Of a stretch of DNA of 64,000 nt, positions 45,951 through 55,250 are shown piece by piece. A program made the position numbers and the translations under genes. Origin of the DNA: Paracoccaceae bacterium (lineage in GTDB: Bacteria; Pseudomonadota; Alphaproteobacteria; Rhodobacterales; Rhodobacteraceae); assembly GCA_020628545.1 (NCBI GenBank), contig JAHDEX010000010.1, positions 22,389 through 86,388 on the forward strand, given 5' to 3'. The stretch's first letter is position 1. Every line of letters begins with the position of its first letter. Below the pieces are notes generated by a model. The model saw nothing but the letters and a program-made list of their open reading frames with translations. It was not told where the DNA came from and made no database searches.

Positions 45951-46823
45951 CTAGAAGAAGTGCGCAAACCGCTCCGGTATTTCGAACAAGACTTTGCTTT
46001 CGTTGCGGGGATAAACCCAGTAGCCGAATTGCGGGTGCTTGTAAGAGGTCGCTTTGATGTCCGCGCGAAACTGGTCAAAATCGCAAGCGTCTTCTGAAAT
46101 CGGTTTTGACATCAAAAGCTCAAAGTATTCGGACCATTCTTCCATGGTACGTGTCCAACCACCGCCAGCCTTCACAAACAGCTCGCCATGCATATCACGC
46201 ATCAAGTCGTGACGGATTTGTGCCCGCTGCATCATGTGGTGGCGGTCCATCCACTTAAGGTGAAACATGTAAACATCTGGCAAAAAGGAGATATCATCAA
46301 ATGTGCAGTGGCCGTCCATCTTCCATTCAATATGTTTCGACGAGCTGATGGAAGGTTTTGCATACCACTTGTTGGTCTGAAAATATTTGCGCTGCTTCAG
46401 GATTGGAGCATCCGGATCGATGTCATCTTCCAGATCAGGGCGATGTACAACCTCCATCGGATTGACGTGAAACACGCGGTTATTTGGTAGCTTTTCTATG
46501 TAGTCGACAATGTTGTCTCCGGCCTGCGGATCAAGCACGAGGATTTCGTCTACGTCAGACGTAATCACCTTTGTGTATTGGAACAGAAGGCCTCTGGCGA
46601 AATGCGTAAGCGTGCCCCAGCGGTGTGCGTCCAAATTCTTGTCATCGGCTTGCCGCGCCAGTTCAACAATGCTGCAGCCTTCCGCAATTTGGTAAACATC
46701 TTCCTGAGGGCCGTGCGAAAGGATAATCAGCTGCTTCTTCGGAAGATAATTGCTCCAATAGCCGATCCATTTCTCAAGGAAATAGCTATCGTCGTACACC
46801 ATAGTGAGGGCTGCAACGCTCAT
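45951..46823 (-). CDS. Glycosyltransferase family 2-like
   Basis: Product of 290 residues. Opens 'MSVAALTMVYDDSYFLEKWI', the start of Glyco_tranf_2_4 (PF13704) proteins, with the metal-binding DxD-type motif in 'VITSDVDEILVLDP' (about 90-103). The later His/Trp-rich stretch 'MFHLKWMDRHHMMQRAQIRH' is usual in this group. Probably adds a sugar to a surface glycan. Last gene of a three-gene cluster, 7 bp after the FkbM gene. Confidence 0.82.
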   Translation of the reverse strand: MSVAALTMVYDDSYFLEKWIGYWSNYLPKKQLIILSHGPQEDVYQIAEGCSIVELARQADDKNLDAHRWGTLTHFARGLLFQYTKVITSDVDEILVLDPQAGDNIVDYIEKLPNNRVFHVNPMEVVHRPDLEDDIDPDAPILKQRKYFQTNKWYAKPSISSSKHIEWKMDGHCTFDDISFLPDVYMFHLKWMDRHHMMQRAQIRHDLMRDMHGELFVKAGGGWTRTMEEWSEYFELLMSKPISEDACDFDQFRADIKATSYKHPQFGYWVYPRNESKVLFEIPERFAHFF

Positions 46824-46830
46824 TTTGTCT

Positions 46831-47715
46831 TCATTTGTCCCGTCTGAAATGCGCAGGCAACCTATCGACGTAGGCCTCTGGCGCGTCGGGGGAAACTTCT
46901 TCGCGTGCCACAAGCAAGTCAAGGCAGCGGGTGGTCAGATCATAACTTCTGAACACTTCATGTGACACCATTGCGAGCATGCGAAGCTGACGGGATGAAA
47001 TGTCGTCGGGCGAGATGAGGTTACAGATATAGACCGCATCACCATCCACCAGCTGATTTCGGTTGCCGCCGACGTTCAGCCGCTTGAACTGTGAATTGTT
47101 CAGGACAACCGGTTTGTTGTCGTAGAACTTGTGAAAGATCAGGCCCTGATCCCGAAGCTCTGTATCCAGACCGCCAAACATGGGCTCACCGTGGTAAAGC
47201 TGGCTATGGCGGACCTCGGAAATGACCGTGACAGCTTGCGACATCTTGTTCCGGCCGTTCTGGAAAACGATTTTCTCGCCGCCTTGGATGTCAATTTTGA
47301 CAAGGTCGATTTCAGGCAGGTCAACAACATCATCCAGTTTGACGGTCTCGACGGTTTCGACTGTGACGCTATCCGCTGCGCCCGTCCAATGGCCAAGGTA
47401 GTCAAACCCTTCCGCTGCCAACGGCAGAAGCGAAGTGAAACCGCTTGGCTTGACGATCTGGAGGTCATGGCGTTTGCCATCGCCAACGGCGGTGTTGAAG
47501 TAGTACTCGTTGGGCCCCTTGTTCTTGAGTAACTCTTCATAAGCGCCTTGATGCGGTTCAAAGCCGTAAACATTGCACCGGCCTGCGGCGAGCATCTTGG
47601 CATAGGGTGGTTCATTCACCGGGTTTGCGCCCACATCCACGATGTTAGGAATCTCCCCAGTAAGCAGCGCATCGAAGAGATACGCCGCGGCGATTTCGCC
47701 TGTGTCGTCGGTCAT
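46831..47715 (-). CDS. FkbM-family methyltransferase
   Basis: Product of 294 residues. SAM-binding 'IPNIVDVGANPVNEPPYAKM' (motif I), 'NVYGFEPHQGAYEEL', and the FkbM hallmark 'IDLVKIDIQGGEKIVFQNG'. O-methyltransferase, often acting on capsular or LPS sugars. Its ATG overlaps the stop of the HAD-GNAT gene by four bases (47712-47715). Confidence 0.88.
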   Translation of the reverse strand: MTDDTGEIAAAYLFDALLTGEIPNIVDVGANPVNEPPYAKMLAAGRCNVYGFEPHQGAYEELLKNKGPNEYYFNTAVGDGKRHDLQIVKPSGFTSLLPLAAEGFDYLGHWTGAADSVTVETVETVKLDDVVDLPEIDLVKIDIQGGEKIVFQNGRNKMSQAVTVISEVRHSQLYHGEPMFGGLDTELRDQGLIFHKFYDNKPVVLNNSQFKRLNVGGNRNQLVDGDAVYICNLISPDDISSRQLRMLAMVSHEVFRSYDLTTRCLDLLVAREEVSPDAPEAYVDRLPAHFRRDK

Positions 47716-49461
47716 GAAACTGCTGTCTCTCGTTCTCGTGGTTGTGGGGCTGGCGTTCTTACTTGCGCCAATGCCTTGGTTTGTTTGTTCACGAAGTCGG
47801 CGATCTTGAAATAGCCGGTCCGGGTGTAATGGTCGCTGTCTGCGAACTCTTCCGCGTCGAGCAAGCCATCAACATTGATGAAATGCGCGTTCGGCGTCGT
47901 GCCGCAGAACTCTCGGCACATATCGTTGAACGCAATCCGCATATCGCGGGTCCGTTCCGCCTGTTGACCGTGTTCCGTGGCGGAGCCGAGGATGAAAAGT
48001 GGGGCTTCCTTGCGGCGCAACCTGTCTGCATGCACAAAGCATTGACGTGTCAAGGCAAGGCGATCTTCCAGTGACAGCCTGCGGTGGAACATGCCCTTGG
48101 CAAACCGCATTGCAGTGTTGTGGTCCCGCATGAGCTTTTTGAAACGGCGTGGGGGAATCGTGCCCCAGTACTTGCCACCAAATTCGTCGCCGCCATAGGT
48201 AAACAGCAAGTCCGACGGGATCGAAAAGAACATCGACAATAGGATCAGATCAGATTCCGCAAGCGACTGATCCAGGGCTTTCATCTCGTCCAGAGTATAG
48301 CCGACAAAATCCCGTTGTTCCTTTAGGTGCTTCAAACGCATGTCCCGCGGATTAATGAAAAATCCCACATCGTCAAAGCGCACGAGCATACCATTGTCGT
48401 CTTGCTTATTCACAAATTCGTCGCGATTTGTGCCGCAGTAGAAGGAGACCTGAAGAAGGTCACACCCGCCAACAAGGCAAAGGCGGCGCTGTTCGGCGTC
48501 AGTGTCGGCTTCCGCGAAGCTTTGGACTTCCGTAATCCAATCCACCTTGTCGAAGGTCTTGATTGGATTTGCGACCGGGCCAACTTCTTTGAAGTCCGGC
48601 TCGTGCAGGTATTCCCAAACCCATTGTTCGACGCCCATATTCAATGTCCGGCACGAGAATGCGAGGTGGTGTACCGTCGTTCCCGAGAACTTGGTGCGTA
48701 CACAGAAGAACCCAACGATTCCGTAATCACCGTAGCGGTCCTGCACATGTACCAAGCCTGCATGAACGCCGGAGACATTGAGCAAGTCTTCAAGCGCGGC
48801 GCGTTCGTTTTTTGTATTGGCGCGCACTTTGGTGAAGTTTAGCTGATTGGTCCGGTTTAGGATCTCCAACACCCGATCCATGTGGTTTTCGATATCGGTG
48901 ATGATTTTGATCTTGATGCCCGACTGCGCCAGGAATTCTGTGTTGGACAAACCTGCGTCGGTCTGTTCGGCCTGCTTTTGCTCCATGACCTTGTACTGGG
49001 CTAGGCGGCTGTGACTACGGTCGTCCTTGCCTTGCAATTGTGGAAGGTTCAGCAGGCCGCTCAGATCGCGATCTCCCATTTCCACCATAAGGCCGGTGTT
49101 GAAGAATTGCGCCTCTTCAAGGTTCAGATGGTTGTCATCAAGGAATAAGACGTTTTCCGCCCGAAGCCCCATGCGTTGTATCATGGACGCAATCGCCTGA
49201 CCTTTCGGGGACCACTGAATATGGGGAAAGACAAAAAGATCCCATATGCCAAGCTTCTCAAGCGCCGCTTGCGCTGCGCCGAAGTCATTCTTTGAACAGA
49301 TCGAAGATGCCGCGATCCACCAATGTTTTGATCATCTCGACGTGCTGGGCAATGGGTTGGATGCCTTCTTCCGACAACGTTCCTTTCCAGAACGTTTCAT
49401 CCAAATCCCAGACAACAAGCTTGACTGAGGCCGTCACCTGGTTGAAGTCGTTTTGATCCAT
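47712..49461 (-). pseudogene. FkbH-like HAD-IIIC / GNAT / SGNH-like protein, frameshifted
   Basis: Two frames encode one protein. The N-terminal frame (from ATG 49461, or 49479) gives the HAD motif 'KLVVWDLDETFWKGTLSEEG' and ends at a stop at 49285. In the second frame, open from about 49304 to 47712, the missing middle resumes exactly: 'SICSKNDFGAAQAALEKLGI', then 'LFLDDNHLNLEEA'. The join at about 49305 needs a 2- or 5-base deletion relative to family members (VDRGI-x-x-SI-C-SKND). Downstream are an FkbH-type GNAT domain ('LEILNRTNQLNFTKVR', 'VQDRYGDYGIVGFF') and a C-terminal region resembling SGNH enzymes ('LCLVGGCDLLQVS' ... 'DSDHYTRTGYFKIADFV') with Cys where Ser is usual. Re-initiation at ATG 49184 could still make the GNAT-SGNH part. 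Confidence 0.8.
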
Positions 49462-49736
49462 GAGACCCGTTTCACCCATATATTTTGTTCGGATGCATTG
49501 ATCGCCTGCGGTCGGTGTCATTGACGTTAACAACGTCAGGACACAGTCAGGCCTCCACACCCTTTATTGTCCTAGAATCGCTCGTAAAAGGATTGCTATC
49601 CGCGATTTGTTTCTGTTTTGCCCTCGAACTATGGCAAAATCAGATCGCTCCATCGGCTTTTTGGTGGCTAACGCAAAAAAGACCGCGGAACGCCGCGGCC
49701 TTTCACTTAGATCGGATGCTTTAGTGGGTGTCTAAG
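49462..49736 (-). other. Intergenic region with terminator
   Basis: 275 bases between two minus-strand genes. It contains the terminator at 49675-49700 and presumably the promoter of the HAD-FkbM-glycosyltransferase cluster. No gene is supported. Confidence 0.5.
49675..49700 (-). terminator. Terminator of the 49737-50075 gene
   Basis: CCGCGG-AACG-CCGCGG (49683-49698), flanked on the left by AAAAAA, which reads as a T-run on the minus strand. Perfect six-base stem. Confidence 0.85.
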
Positions 49737-50075
49737 TTACCCAAGAAGCGCAAAACCAGCAGCGACGAGTGCGATTGCGATTCCGACAAGGGCAATGAAT
49801 GCGCCAGGTCGCACTCCGGTGACATCGCTCGTGGCGTGGGTATTCGACGCAGTAGGCTGCGGGTCAATCTCTTGCTTGATCTTAAACGCTGGCAGACCCT
49901 TATCAGTCTTGGGTTCGGTCGGTTCCATGACAACGCGTGCGGGGGACGTGTTTTCCTCTGCGATGCTTTTGGCCTTGCGAGGCTTGCTGGCCCTTTCAAT
50001 CGGGGGCTGTTCGCTCAAACGGCCTTTCCAGCGCAAAGGCAGATTGTTGTCTGGATGGGAAACGTCAGATGCCAT
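49737..50075 (-). CDS. Single-pass C-tail membrane protein, unknown
   Basis: Product of 112 residues. The first 88 residues are Pro/Lys/Glu-rich and disordered ('LRWKGRLSEQPPIERASKP'); the end is one hydrophobic helix (about 92-111, PGAFIALVGIAIALVAAGFA). Topology suggests a cytoplasmic tail anchored at the C-terminus. I do not recognise it. Confidence 0.6.
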   Translation of the reverse strand: MASDVSHPDNNLPLRWKGRLSEQPPIERASKPRKAKSIAEENTSPARVVMEPTEPKTDKGLPAFKIKQEIDPQPTASNTHATSDVTGVRPGAFIALVGIAIALVAAGFALLG

Positions 50076-50196
50076 TCAACTACTCTCTCACTCAAAACTC
50101 GATGGCTGGCTTCACATGTAAGTTCTTTCACGGCCGAGGTGGTGATTTTCTCCGAAACAATTTGTTTCCTTCTTCGGCACCAGCTTCTTCTCCCAT

Positions 50197-50583
50197 TCAG
50201 ATGGCCAAATCGGCCGGTTGGATCAGGATTTTTGCGACTGACTCGGCGCCAGGGAGCCATCCATTCACGGCACTGAATCCCACGGCTGTCCCAATTGCGA
50301 GGGCGACCGCGACGGTCGACAAATACGCAACGAAAGGTGTCTTGCGCGTGTTGGATCGGCGCAAAGCCGGTTTTGATTGAATTGTCCGGATGGCAGGGGC
50401 GTCACGCGTCACCGCAGGCATGAGCGCTAAGTCTCTGGCAAGTAAGCGACTTGCGTGCCGACGTCGTTTTGGTCTGCTCCTGTTCGGGAGCGTGACAACT
50501 CCGGAGTTCGGATCACTCAGTTCCGCGAGGAATTCAGACGACGACAATCCGGTTGAAGATGACCCCTCAAATACATGTGCCAT
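50197..50583 (-). CDS. Single-pass membrane protein, unknown
   Basis: Product of 128 residues from MAHVFEGSSS. Basic N-terminal half ('RSRPKRRRHASRLLARDLAL') and one membrane helix at about 88-108 ('FVAYLSTVAVALAIGTAVGF'), then a short outer tail. The longer frame upstream to 50718 adds residues with no coding character. Unknown family; sits 121 bp upstream of another single-pass protein on the same strand. Confidence 0.55.
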   Translation of the reverse strand: MAHVFEGSSSTGLSSSEFLAELSDPNSGVVTLPNRSRPKRRRHASRLLARDLALMPAVTRDAPAIRTIQSKPALRRSNTRKTPFVAYLSTVAVALAIGTAVGFSAVNGWLPGAESVAKILIQPADLAI

Positions 50584-50878
50584 ATCAGTGGCCTTACCTA
50601 TCAAATTGTTACTCAACGCGCGCCCAGACACTTTTCTAGGCACACAGTCACTATGGCAGGATTGGCATAAAATTGCCACAAAAATGATCGTAAAATTTTG
50701 CTCTCGACATGGCATCACTTTTCTGGGGTCCGGGTGTGTGCCGGTTTGCGATTTTGCTGATTTGGATGGCGTAAACTGTATGTCGGGTGACCGACATCGC
50801 TTCGGGGAGCGGCGCTAGATATCGCGTTTTCAAGACGTCTGGGACTCGATATGTCTCGGTCAGATTGAAAGGCCGAAA
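50584..50878 (+). other. Intergenic region
   Basis: About 295 bases between divergent genes. Rich in AT around 50640-50700. I see no supported gene or clear signal. Confidence 0.35.
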
Positions 50879-51442
50879 ATGCGCAGTTACCCCGAACTCT
50901 ATATTCTTCGTCACGGCGAAACCTATTGGAACGCCGAGAACCGCATGCAGGGCGCGTTGAACTCACCACTTACACCGCGCGGAGAAGTGCATGCGGCACG
51001 GCAGCATGAGATTTTGCGAGCTCGCGATCTGACCGGTTTCGCGTGTTTTTGCAGCTCGCAGGGGCGGGCGATCCAAACTGCTGCTATTGCGCTGGGTGCG
51101 TTGGTTGATGATATCCGGACAGATGATCGGCTGCGCGAAATCACGGTCGGTGATTGGTCGGGCATGTTGCGCAGCGAGCTGCCTATTTTTGAGGGGGAAG
51201 ATCCGTTCATCGCGCATTATGAAAATGCGCCAAACGGAGAGGGCATGGCGCGCTTGGGCGAGCGTTGTCAGTCATTTCTTGACGATCTCGTCGGGCCAGC
51301 TGTTCTGGTCACCCATGGCATTACCAGCCGCATGTTGCGAAGTATTGCAGCCGCTGGGCAAACGTTGACAGCGTCCAGCGTTGGCGGAGGGCAGGGGTGT
51401 GTCTTTCATGTAAAGGATGGCGTGCAAAACCTGCTTGAGTAG
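50879..51442 (+). CDS. Histidine phosphatase family protein
   Basis: Product of 187 residues. Catalytic 'LYILRHGETYWNAENRMQG' (RHG at about 11-13), 'CSSQGRAIQTAAIA' and the second histidine in 'AVLVTHGITSRMLRS'. Phosphoglycerate-mutase-like phosphatase; substrate unknown (cobalamin, phosphoglycerate or nucleotide phosphatases share the fold). Followed 40 bp later by tRNA-Val. Confidence 0.9.
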   Translation: MRSYPELYILRHGETYWNAENRMQGALNSPLTPRGEVHAARQHEILRARDLTGFACFCSSQGRAIQTAAIALGALVDDIRTDDRLREITVGDWSGMLRSELPIFEGEDPFIAHYENAPNGEGMARLGERCQSFLDDLVGPAVLVTHGITSRMLRSIAAAGQTLTASSVGGGQGCVFHVKDGVQNLLE

Positions 51443-51482
51443 GCTTGCATCGCCACGCGCCTTTGGCTAAACGGCGCGCAAC

Positions 51483-51558
<76 letters not shown>

Positions 51559-51821
51559 TACCCTACCATTGTTAAACTATTGTCGTGATTTCTCGAGGCC
51601 ATGAGCTGTTGTCTTGAGGTCAGGTCTAGCGCGGTTTGTTTCAGAACAGCTCCGATGGTGCGGCGGAGTGTCTCAATTTCTGCTCATTCAAAGGGTCAAT
51701 GTTACAAAGACTCACGGTCTCACACGGAGACGATCACATCGCGGTGGGCGCTCTGACATCCGCAAGATGCCTGGGTTATGTCTCTCTCAACACACGAGAT
51801 GACACACAAAAGGAGCCTGCC
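51559..51821 (+). other. Intergenic region before the YHS gene
   Basis: 263 bases with no supported gene. Probable promoter region for the YHS protein; AGGAG is present ten bases before its start. Confidence 0.4.
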
Positions 51822-52283
51822 ATGTCGCTCACACGCCGCACATTCATGGCTGCCGCAGCAGCCGCCCCAGTCGCCGCTCTTCTCGCAAGCCGAGGCCACG
51901 CACAAACGGAACGCTATTATTCCAACGATGGTATCGCCATCGACGGCAGTGACGCCGTCGCCTACTTCACCGAAGGCCGCCCCGTTCGTGGGAGCAAAGA
52001 CCACTACGTTGAATGGATGGGGGCAAAATGGTTCTTCGCGTCCAACGAGAACCTGGAAACCTTCATGATGAATCCGAAGGCTTACGCGCCACAATATGGC
52101 GGATATTGCGCCTGGGCCGTGTCGCAAGGCTACACCGCATCAACCACGCCTGAAGCATGGAAGATTGTCGACGGAAAGCTGTATCTCAACTACTCCCGCC
52201 GCATTCAGCGTCGGTGGGAGCGTGACATCCCGAGCAACATCGCAGCTGCAGACGCGAACTGGCCTGCGGTCTTGGCAGGCTAA
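51822..52283 (+). CDS. Tat-exported YHS-domain protein
   Basis: Product of 153 residues. Twin-arginine signal 'SLTRRTFMAAAAAAPVAALL' with cleavage near GHAQ. Mature YHS domain: 'GSDAVAYFTEGRPVRGSKDH', 'WFFASNENLETFMMNPKAYA' and 'PQYGGYCAWAVSQG' with one cysteine. YHS domains bind metals such as copper or iron; Tat export suggests it folds in the cytoplasm. Role unknown. Overlaps the convergent Nudix gene by four bases. Confidence 0.85.
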   Translation: MSLTRRTFMAAAAAAPVAALLASRGHAQTERYYSNDGIAIDGSDAVAYFTEGRPVRGSKDHYVEWMGAKWFFASNENLETFMMNPKAYAPQYGGYCAWAVSQGYTASTTPEAWKIVDGKLYLNYSRRIQRRWERDIPSNIAAADANWPAVLAG

Positions 52284-52750
52284 GACGTAGCCGGCCCACG
52301 CGATGCTCGCGCGCGGGCCAATCGTCCCGTTGAACTGCAGGCTAATCCAGCCTGGATTGCGTGATGCGCCGCATGGAAATCCGAATGCCAATCGTGATTG
52401 AGAGGAACCTTTAGTGGCTGCCAGAAAAATGAATACTGATGTCCGTGGTCGTCCCGCGTGCGCCAGACCCATTTGTGCGGCAACCCGTTTCCAGAACACC
52501 CTAGGAACGTCCAGACCTGATCGTATGTCCCGATTTTGGCTGATCCAAGGTTCATGAATTGCGGCGGACCAACGACGCCGCTTTCCTCAAACAATTCGCG
52601 CCGTGCCGCGGCGGAAATAGCTTCGCCCCGCGAGATGCCGCCTTTGATGAGCTGGTGGCCTGCCAATGGGTGGCGGAATGCTAAAAGTGCTGGCCCGTTT
52701 GCCGTGCGTTTCACGACGGCAAGGCACACTTTTGCAGGGCGGTTAATCAT
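52280..52750 (-). CDS. Nudix hydrolase
   Basis: Product of 156 residues from MINRPAKVCL (ATG at 52834 would add 28 residues). The Nudix box is complete: 'GGISRGEAISAAARRELFEE' then SGVV. 'HQYSFFWQPLKVPL' follows as in dinucleoside or RppH-like NUDIX proteins. Hydrolyses a nucleoside-diphosphate derivative; substrate unknown. The Arg/Ser-rich tail ('STGRLARARASRGPATS') is unusual. Confidence 0.85.
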   Translation of the reverse strand: MINRPAKVCLAVVKRTANGPALLAFRHPLAGHQLIKGGISRGEAISAAARRELFEESGVVGPPQFMNLGSAKIGTYDQVWTFLGCSGNGLPHKWVWRTRDDHGHQYSFFWQPLKVPLNHDWHSDFHAAHHAIQAGLACSSTGRLARARASRGPATS

Positions 52751-52881
52751 CGCCGAAAGATGATCTGATTGATGCCGTTGTTGAAAGAGGGGGGGATTTC
52801 CGGCTGTCGCAGAATAATGCGCAATGTCGTGCATTTTGCCGTTGACGGGTCAGGAGCTTCCTTCTAAACGACACCTCACGC

Positions 52882-52958
52882 GCGGTTGTAGCTCAGTTGG
52901 TTAGAGTACCGGCCTGTCACGCCGGGGGTCGCGGGTTCGAGCCCCGTCAACCGCGCCA
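52882..52958 (+). tRNA. tRNA-Asp (GTC)
   Basis: 77 nt with encoded CCA. Acceptor GCGGTTG/CAACCGC, anticodon arm CCGGC-CTGTCAC-GCCGG giving GUC, T-arm GCGGGTTCGAGCCCCGT. Confidence 0.97.
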
Positions 52959-53023
52959 CTTTCCCCCTCAGATACATGAAATCTATTTGCACGTCGCCAA
53001 TGGACGTTGTTGCTCACAGGGCG

Positions 53024-54400
53024 TCAGCCCTGCGACAGTGCGTGCAAGATCCGGGCCCATGACCGAATGCCTTTGTGAAAGCTTTCCAGATCATACTTTT
53101 CGTTGGGAGAATGGATCGCATCGTCATCCTTCCCAAAGCCGATCAACATCGCATCCATGCCAAGCACTGTTTTGAAGTGGCCAGCAATTGGGATGGATCC
53201 TCCGCACCCAACATACGCTGCGGCGTTGGGCCATTCGTCGGACAGCGCTGAGGCCGCCTTGGCAAATGCTGGGTTGTCGGTGCTCATATGCCCTGCCGGA
53301 CCAGCGCCGTGCCCTTCAAAAGACACCGAGCAGTCGGCGGGCATCATATCTGTGACCATTTTACGAAAGCTTTCACGGATGGCGTGCGGGTCCTGCATGC
53401 CGACAAGTCGAAAGCTGATCTTGGCGGAGGCGATGGACGGCAAGACAGTTTTGAAGCCTTCGCCGGTGTACCCGGCGTTCATGCCATTGACCTCACACGT
53501 TGGGCGCGCCCAGATCATTTCGAGCGGGCGTCGCCCAAGCTCACCTGCGGGCTCCGACAGACCAACTTCGCCAAGGAACTCTTTGTGGTCAAAGCCCAAA
53601 TCGTCCCAGCTTGCCGCAAGTTCATTCGACAGCTCTGGGACGCCATCGTAGAATCCGGGGATTGTAATGCGTCCTTCGTCGTCATGCAGACTTGCGATAA
53701 CTTTCGCTAGCACGCGCGCCGGATTCATCGCCAAACCGCCATACATGCCAGAATGCAGGTCCTTGTCGGGCCCCGTAATGGTCAATTCTTCACCAAGAAG
53801 GCCGCGCAGCTGCGTGATGATCGTGGGTGTGCTGTCTCCATAAAGTCCTGTGTCGCAGATCAGCGCGATGTCCGCTGTCAGTTCCTCTGCGTTCTCCTCC
53901 ATGAATGGCACAAGCGAAGGAGATCCGGATTCTTCCTCACCTTCGAAGAAGATAGAAATTTTGCCGGGCAGGGTGCCGTGAACTGCTTTCCAGGCGCGGC
54001 AGGCCTCGACAAACGTCATGAGCTGACCCTTGTCATCGGACGACCCGCGCCCCCGGATCACCTTACCTTTCGGCGTGTCTTCGATCTGCGGGTCGAAGGG
54101 GTCATTGGTCCAAAGCTCAAGCGGGTCCACAGGCTGCACGTCGTAGTGGCCGTAAAACAGAACATGCGGACCGCCGTCACCCGCGTGACCGACCACCATG
54201 GGGTGCCCGGGTGTGGGGCGTTTAGAGGCGTCGAAGCCAAGATCTTGCAGGTCCGCCACCAACCAATCCGCCGCAGCATCGCAGTGGTTTTTATAATGCG
54301 GGTCTGTCGATATGGATTGAATACGCAGCAGGGCTTTCAGCCGTTCAGTTGCTGCATCAAGGTCTGAGTCAATTTGGGAAAGGACAGCGTCGAGGGTCAT
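53024..54400 (-). CDS. M20-family metallopeptidase (dipeptidase-like)
   Basis: Product of 458 residues (MTLDAVLSQI). Zinc motif 'VLFYGHYDVQPVD' (His and Asp), 'GSSDDKGQLMTFVEA', the catalytic glutamates in 'FFEGEEESGSPSL', and 'ICDTGLYGD'. The lid domain lies between about 190 and 330. Belongs to the ArgE/DapE/CNDP-type branch acting on peptides. Cytoplasmic, no signal peptide. Confidence 0.9.
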   Translation of the reverse strand: MTLDAVLSQIDSDLDAATERLKALLRIQSISTDPHYKNHCDAAADWLVADLQDLGFDASKRPTPGHPMVVGHAGDGGPHVLFYGHYDVQPVDPLELWTNDPFDPQIEDTPKGKVIRGRGSSDDKGQLMTFVEACRAWKAVHGTLPGKISIFFEGEEESGSPSLVPFMEENAEELTADIALICDTGLYGDSTPTIITQLRGLLGEELTITGPDKDLHSGMYGGLAMNPARVLAKVIASLHDDEGRITIPGFYDGVPELSNELAASWDDLGFDHKEFLGEVGLSEPAGELGRRPLEMIWARPTCEVNGMNAGYTGEGFKTVLPSIASAKISFRLVGMQDPHAIRESFRKMVTDMMPADCSVSFEGHGAGPAGHMSTDNPAFAKAASALSDEWPNAAAYVGCGGSIPIAGHFKTVLGMDAMLIGFGKDDDAIHSPNEKYDLESFHKGIRSWARILHALSQG

Positions 54401-54589
54401 AGCGGCTCCGAACATTCAATTTGGCGGGACGCTAGCAGGCGTGCCCGGGTGATCCAACCCGCAAGCAAAGTTACAACGGCCCACGCTATTGTGAGGTCTC
54501 GTGCGTAGCTTCGTTAATCCAATCTTCGTTAGGGTGCGACAAAGCCGCACGGATTCGTGCAGTTGTGATTAACAGGAGCCAGTATACCC

Positions 54590-55186
54590 ATGAAAACCCT
54601 CACAAAACTATCCGCAGCCGCTTTTGTGGCTTTGATGTCGACCGGTCAGGTCGCGCTTGCGGACGGACACAGCTGCACCTTTGAAAAGGATCCCTTTGAC
54701 TTTGATCAGGCCGAAATCGATGCGTTGTACGCTTGTGTCGTCGATGATTTGGCGGCGGGCTATGCGGCAGAGGGCCATGAAATTGGAAGCGTCTATCGTG
54801 ACTGGGTGCCGACCGCGACAGGCCCTTACAACCCTGGTCCGCATGGAGAGCGTTTCTTGAACACCTTTGTCAATGAGATCGGCGCAGAGCAATACAATCA
54901 GTACGCCTTCGGCGATGAGCTTGTGATGCCAGTCGGGTCCGTGCTTGCCAAAGAATCCTACAAGCTGCGCGACGATGGCACGCCCCGCCTTGGGCCGCTA
55001 TTCATCATGACGAAGGTTGAAGCAGGTGGTGATGCCGAAGAATTCGGCAACTGGGTTTACTCGGGTGTGCAGCCAAACGGTAAGAACATGGGCGTCAAGC
55101 AATCGTTCTGCCACAACTGTCACCAGGCCTTCGCCGACCAAGACAGCATGGGTTATCCAGACCCAAGCGTGCGGTTGAGCAACTAA
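54590..55186 (+). CDS. Cytochrome P460 family c-type haem protein
   Basis: Product of 198 residues. Sec signal peptide ends near VALA-DG (residues 1-24). Two cysteines in the N-terminal part (SCTFEK, LYACVV) may bridge. The C-terminal CHNCH (C-x-x-C-H, 'KQSFCHNCHQAFADQ') attaches haem c. The preceding beta-rich domain fits cytochrome P460/c'-beta (PF16694). Family members handle hydroxylamine or bind NO. Ends at a terminator and lies 231 bp before hemA. Confidence 0.82.
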   Translation: MKTLTKLSAAAFVALMSTGQVALADGHSCTFEKDPFDFDQAEIDALYACVVDDLAAGYAAEGHEIGSVYRDWVPTATGPYNPGPHGERFLNTFVNEIGAEQYNQYAFGDELVMPVGSVLAKESYKLRDDGTPRLGPLFIMTKVEAGGDAEEFGNWVYSGVQPNGKNMGVKQSFCHNCHQAFADQDSMGYPDPSVRLSN

Positions 55187-55214
55187 AGCCACTTGCGACG
55201 ATTGATCCAACGAA

Positions 55215-55250
55215 CATCCGTCCCTCAGGCCGCGGGGCGGATGTGTTTTT
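55215..55250 (+). terminator. Terminator after the P460 gene
   Basis: CATCCGTCCC (55215-55224) pairs with GGGGCGGATG (55234-55243, one wobble), followed by TGTTTTT. Confidence 0.85.
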
